Shown here piece by piece: positions 62,659 to 64,000 of a DNA stretch of 64,000 bases. The stretch is taken from NCBI RefSeq assembly GCF_002954225.1, contig NZ_PPTH01000018.1:558001-622000 (forward strand). Reading direction: 5' to 3'. Positions within the stretch are counted from its first letter, which is position 1; every line of letters starts with the position of its first letter. The DNA comes from Arthrobacter ruber (GTDB taxonomy: Bacteria; Actinomycetota; Actinomycetes; Actinomycetales; Micrococcaceae). The notes beneath the pieces were generated by a model. The model was not told where the DNA came from. It saw only the letters and a list, made by a program, of their open reading frames with translations, and did not search any database. A program made the position numbers and the translations under genes.

Positions 62659-63891
62659 ATGAGCAACGAGGAGCACGCACCGAGTGGTCCCGGGTACGAC
62701 CCCGCGCCCGACGCGTCGGAGGACGTGACCGGCACGGACTTCCCCGGTGACCACGAGGGTCCGGACGTGGTGGACCCCGACGACGTCGTCCTCGACGACG
62801 CCGCCATCTCCGCAGGGACCCTCGAGCCGCACCTGTCGGTCTCGGCCGACACCCTCGATCTCGAGGAGCCGGCGCTCGCACCGGCGCAGATCAGCACCGA
62901 CACCGCGGAGGCCGCGTCCCTCGCCGACGCCGCCGCCGAAGCACGTGCCGTCGCCGCGGAGGCCGAGGAGACCGGGACGCTGGTCGCCGGGCCGATGCCC
63001 GTCGGCGCTCCGGTCACCGAGGCCGCCCCCGAGGGGACTGCTCCCGCGGGCGGCGTGGCAGGCGATTCCTCCGACACAGGACCCGCACGCGGCGGGTCCC
63101 ACCCCGCGGGCCCGGTCGGCGGCGCGCACGCGTCCCCTCCCCGGGGCGGCCCCGCCGGTGATCCGGAGCGGCACCCCGGCCTGTACCCGGGGACAGACCC
63201 GACCTTCATCGGCACCGACGGCGCGGGACACCGCGGAGGTGACGCAGGTACGGGCGACACCGGCAGCGGGCCGGGCCCCGGGGACACAGGATCCGCCGGT
63301 GGCGAAGGAAGCGCCGCGGGCACGGCGGTCGGCGCGACCGCGGCACGGCCGGCCTGGGTCCCCGAGGCACCCGAGGGGCATCCGGCCGCCGAGGACGGCC
63401 CCGCCCTCCGGGAGCGGACCCGCTCCCGGAGCAGCGCCGCGCCCCTCCTGCTGGTGATCGCCGGCGCCGTCGTACTCCTCGGCCTCCTCGCCTGGCTGCT
63501 CCTCTCGCTCTTCGGAGGCTCCGACGACGAGCAGCGCGTCGACCCGTCGTCTCTCGCGGCGGGCGAATGCCTCGCGGGGTTCACCGACATCACCGAGGAC
63601 GCCGTCCTGGTGGACTGCGCCGAGCCCCACAACGCGCAGCTCGTGGCGAGCGAGAACTACCCCGACGACGCCGCGTTCCCCGGCCGCGACCAGTTGGGCC
63701 TCCGGGCCGAGGCAGCGTGCGCCGCCGCGTCGGCCGCCATCGACCCGGCCGCCGTCCCCGAGGACCTCCAGGTGACCCTGCTGCGCGCCACCCCCACCAC
63801 GGAGACGTGGGCCGACGGCGACCGCCGGGTGGACTGCTTCGCCGTCGTGGAGGACGAGGACACCGTGAGCAGGAGCCTCCTCGACCGCTGA
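62659..63891 (+). CDS. membrane protein with septum-formation-like extracytoplasmic domain
   Basis: 410 residues. A long acidic and Gly/Ala/Pro-rich disordered cytoplasmic region (1-255), a basic patch (RERTRSRSS), one TM (about 264-290, LLLVIAGAVVLLGLLAWLLL) and an external domain (about 295-410) with GECLAGF, DAVLVDCAEPHNAQLVASENY and VDCFAVV, which contains Cys pairs typical of Septum_form/DUF4190-linked domains. A division- or envelope-related role is possible but unproven. ATG at 62659 with GAGGAGA somewhat far upstream. A -10-like TAGAGT occurs at 62591-62596. Confidence 0.78.
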   Translation: MSNEEHAPSGPGYDPAPDASEDVTGTDFPGDHEGPDVVDPDDVVLDDAAISAGTLEPHLSVSADTLDLEEPALAPAQISTDTAEAASLADAAAEARAVAAEAEETGTLVAGPMPVGAPVTEAAPEGTAPAGGVAGDSSDTGPARGGSHPAGPVGGAHASPPRGGPAGDPERHPGLYPGTDPTFIGTDGAGHRGGDAGTGDTGSGPGPGDTGSAGGEGSAAGTAVGATAARPAWVPEAPEGHPAAEDGPALRERTRSRSSAAPLLLVIAGAVVLLGLLAWLLLSLFGGSDDEQRVDPSSLAAGECLAGFTDITEDAVLVDCAEPHNAQLVASENYPDDAAFPGRDQLGLRAEAACAAASAAIDPAAVPEDLQVTLLRATPTTETWADGDRRVDCFAVVEDEDTVSRSLLDR

Positions 63892-63904
63892 GAGCACGCC
63901 GGGG

Positions 63905-64000
63905 CTACCTCGCCGCGTGCACCAGCAGGCCCTCCGTGTCCGCGCCGCTCCCGAGAGCGTCCGGCTCCGGGCGGTCGACGAGGACGGTGTCGCCGTCCAC
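63905..64000 (-). CDS. partial gene, C-terminal 31 residues, unrecognised
   Basis: Minus-strand reading frame entering from the right edge: VDGDTVLVDRPEPDALGSGA to VHAAR then TAG. Codon use (G/C at third positions) is gene-like and the orientation is convergent with the preceding gene, 13 bases away. Too short to identify. It could be the end of an enzyme with a C-terminal beta-strand pair. Confidence 0.5.
   Translation of the reverse strand: MDGDTVLVDRPEPDALGSGADTEGLLVHAAR

Overview
The window reads as chromosomal DNA of a high-GC actinobacterium, most likely Arthrobacter or a close Micrococcaceae relative. This rests on very high G/C at third codon positions, many GTG/TTG starts, probable leaderless promoters (TANNNT, six or seven bases, start codon), an actinobacterial acs/nth/marP/crp/ridA/ponA2-type neighbourhood, DUF3073, SCP_3 and MarP. 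I saw no transposase, integrase, phage gene, CRISPR array or rRNA. One tRNA, tRNA-Pro(CGG), is present.

Layout. 0-4 kb: partial endonuclease III, a membrane protein and acetyl-CoA synthetase (acs). 4-7 kb: divergent ohr/tetR, then an MHS-type transporter coupled to 3-dehydroquinate dehydratase (aroQ). 7-14 kb: a peptide ABC importer split into a fused two-domain ATPase on + and dppA-dppB-dppC on -. 14-17.3 kb: DUF2332 protein, a BioF2-type GNAT and a polysaccharide deacetylase. 17.3-24.4 kb: MarP protease, Crp/GlxR regulator, a DUF4177-RidA-Nudix operon, a class A PBP and a metallophosphoesterase; gene content and order resemble the Mycobacterium tuberculosis Rv3667-Rv3683 neighbourhood as I remember it. 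24.5-28.4 kb: a heterodimeric ABC exporter and tRNA-Pro. 28.4-41.4 kb: purine genes purD-purC and purF-purM, mixed with a membrane molybdopterin oxidoreductase, an asparaginase, SCP_3, DUF2079 and a DUF1059/EAL-CBS pair.

41.5-62.0 kb is an accessory sugar region: two secreted GH10 xylanases (one fused to a CE4 deacetylase), a LacI regulator, xylA-xylB, a duplicated-domain surface-like protein, a MarR/quinone-reductase pair, two stress-type genes, a GH3 glycosidase with an ABC sugar importer and its own LacI regulator (arranged like Streptomyces bxlR-bxlEFGA), and a ROK regulator. 62-64 kb returns to conserved chromosome: DUF3073 (normally next to purM in actinobacteria), a septum-formation-type membrane protein and a partial gene.

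How it fits together. Extracellular GH10 enzymes cut xylan, the importer takes up xylo-oligosaccharides, the cytoplasmic GH3 enzyme releases xylose, and XylA/XylB feed the pentose phosphate pathway. Local LacI operators, a pair of inverted repeats at xylA and a Crp-like box upstream of the importer promoter supply induction and catabolite control. The Crp/GlxR regulator is encoded in the window, and three Crp-like sites (acs, crp itself, sugar importer) suggest it acts here. Nothing seen is a clear-cut new defence or mobile system; the best leads are regulatory architectures, a CE4 domain missing a metal ligand, a DUF1059/c-di-GMP phosphodiesterase pair and an unknown repeat protein.
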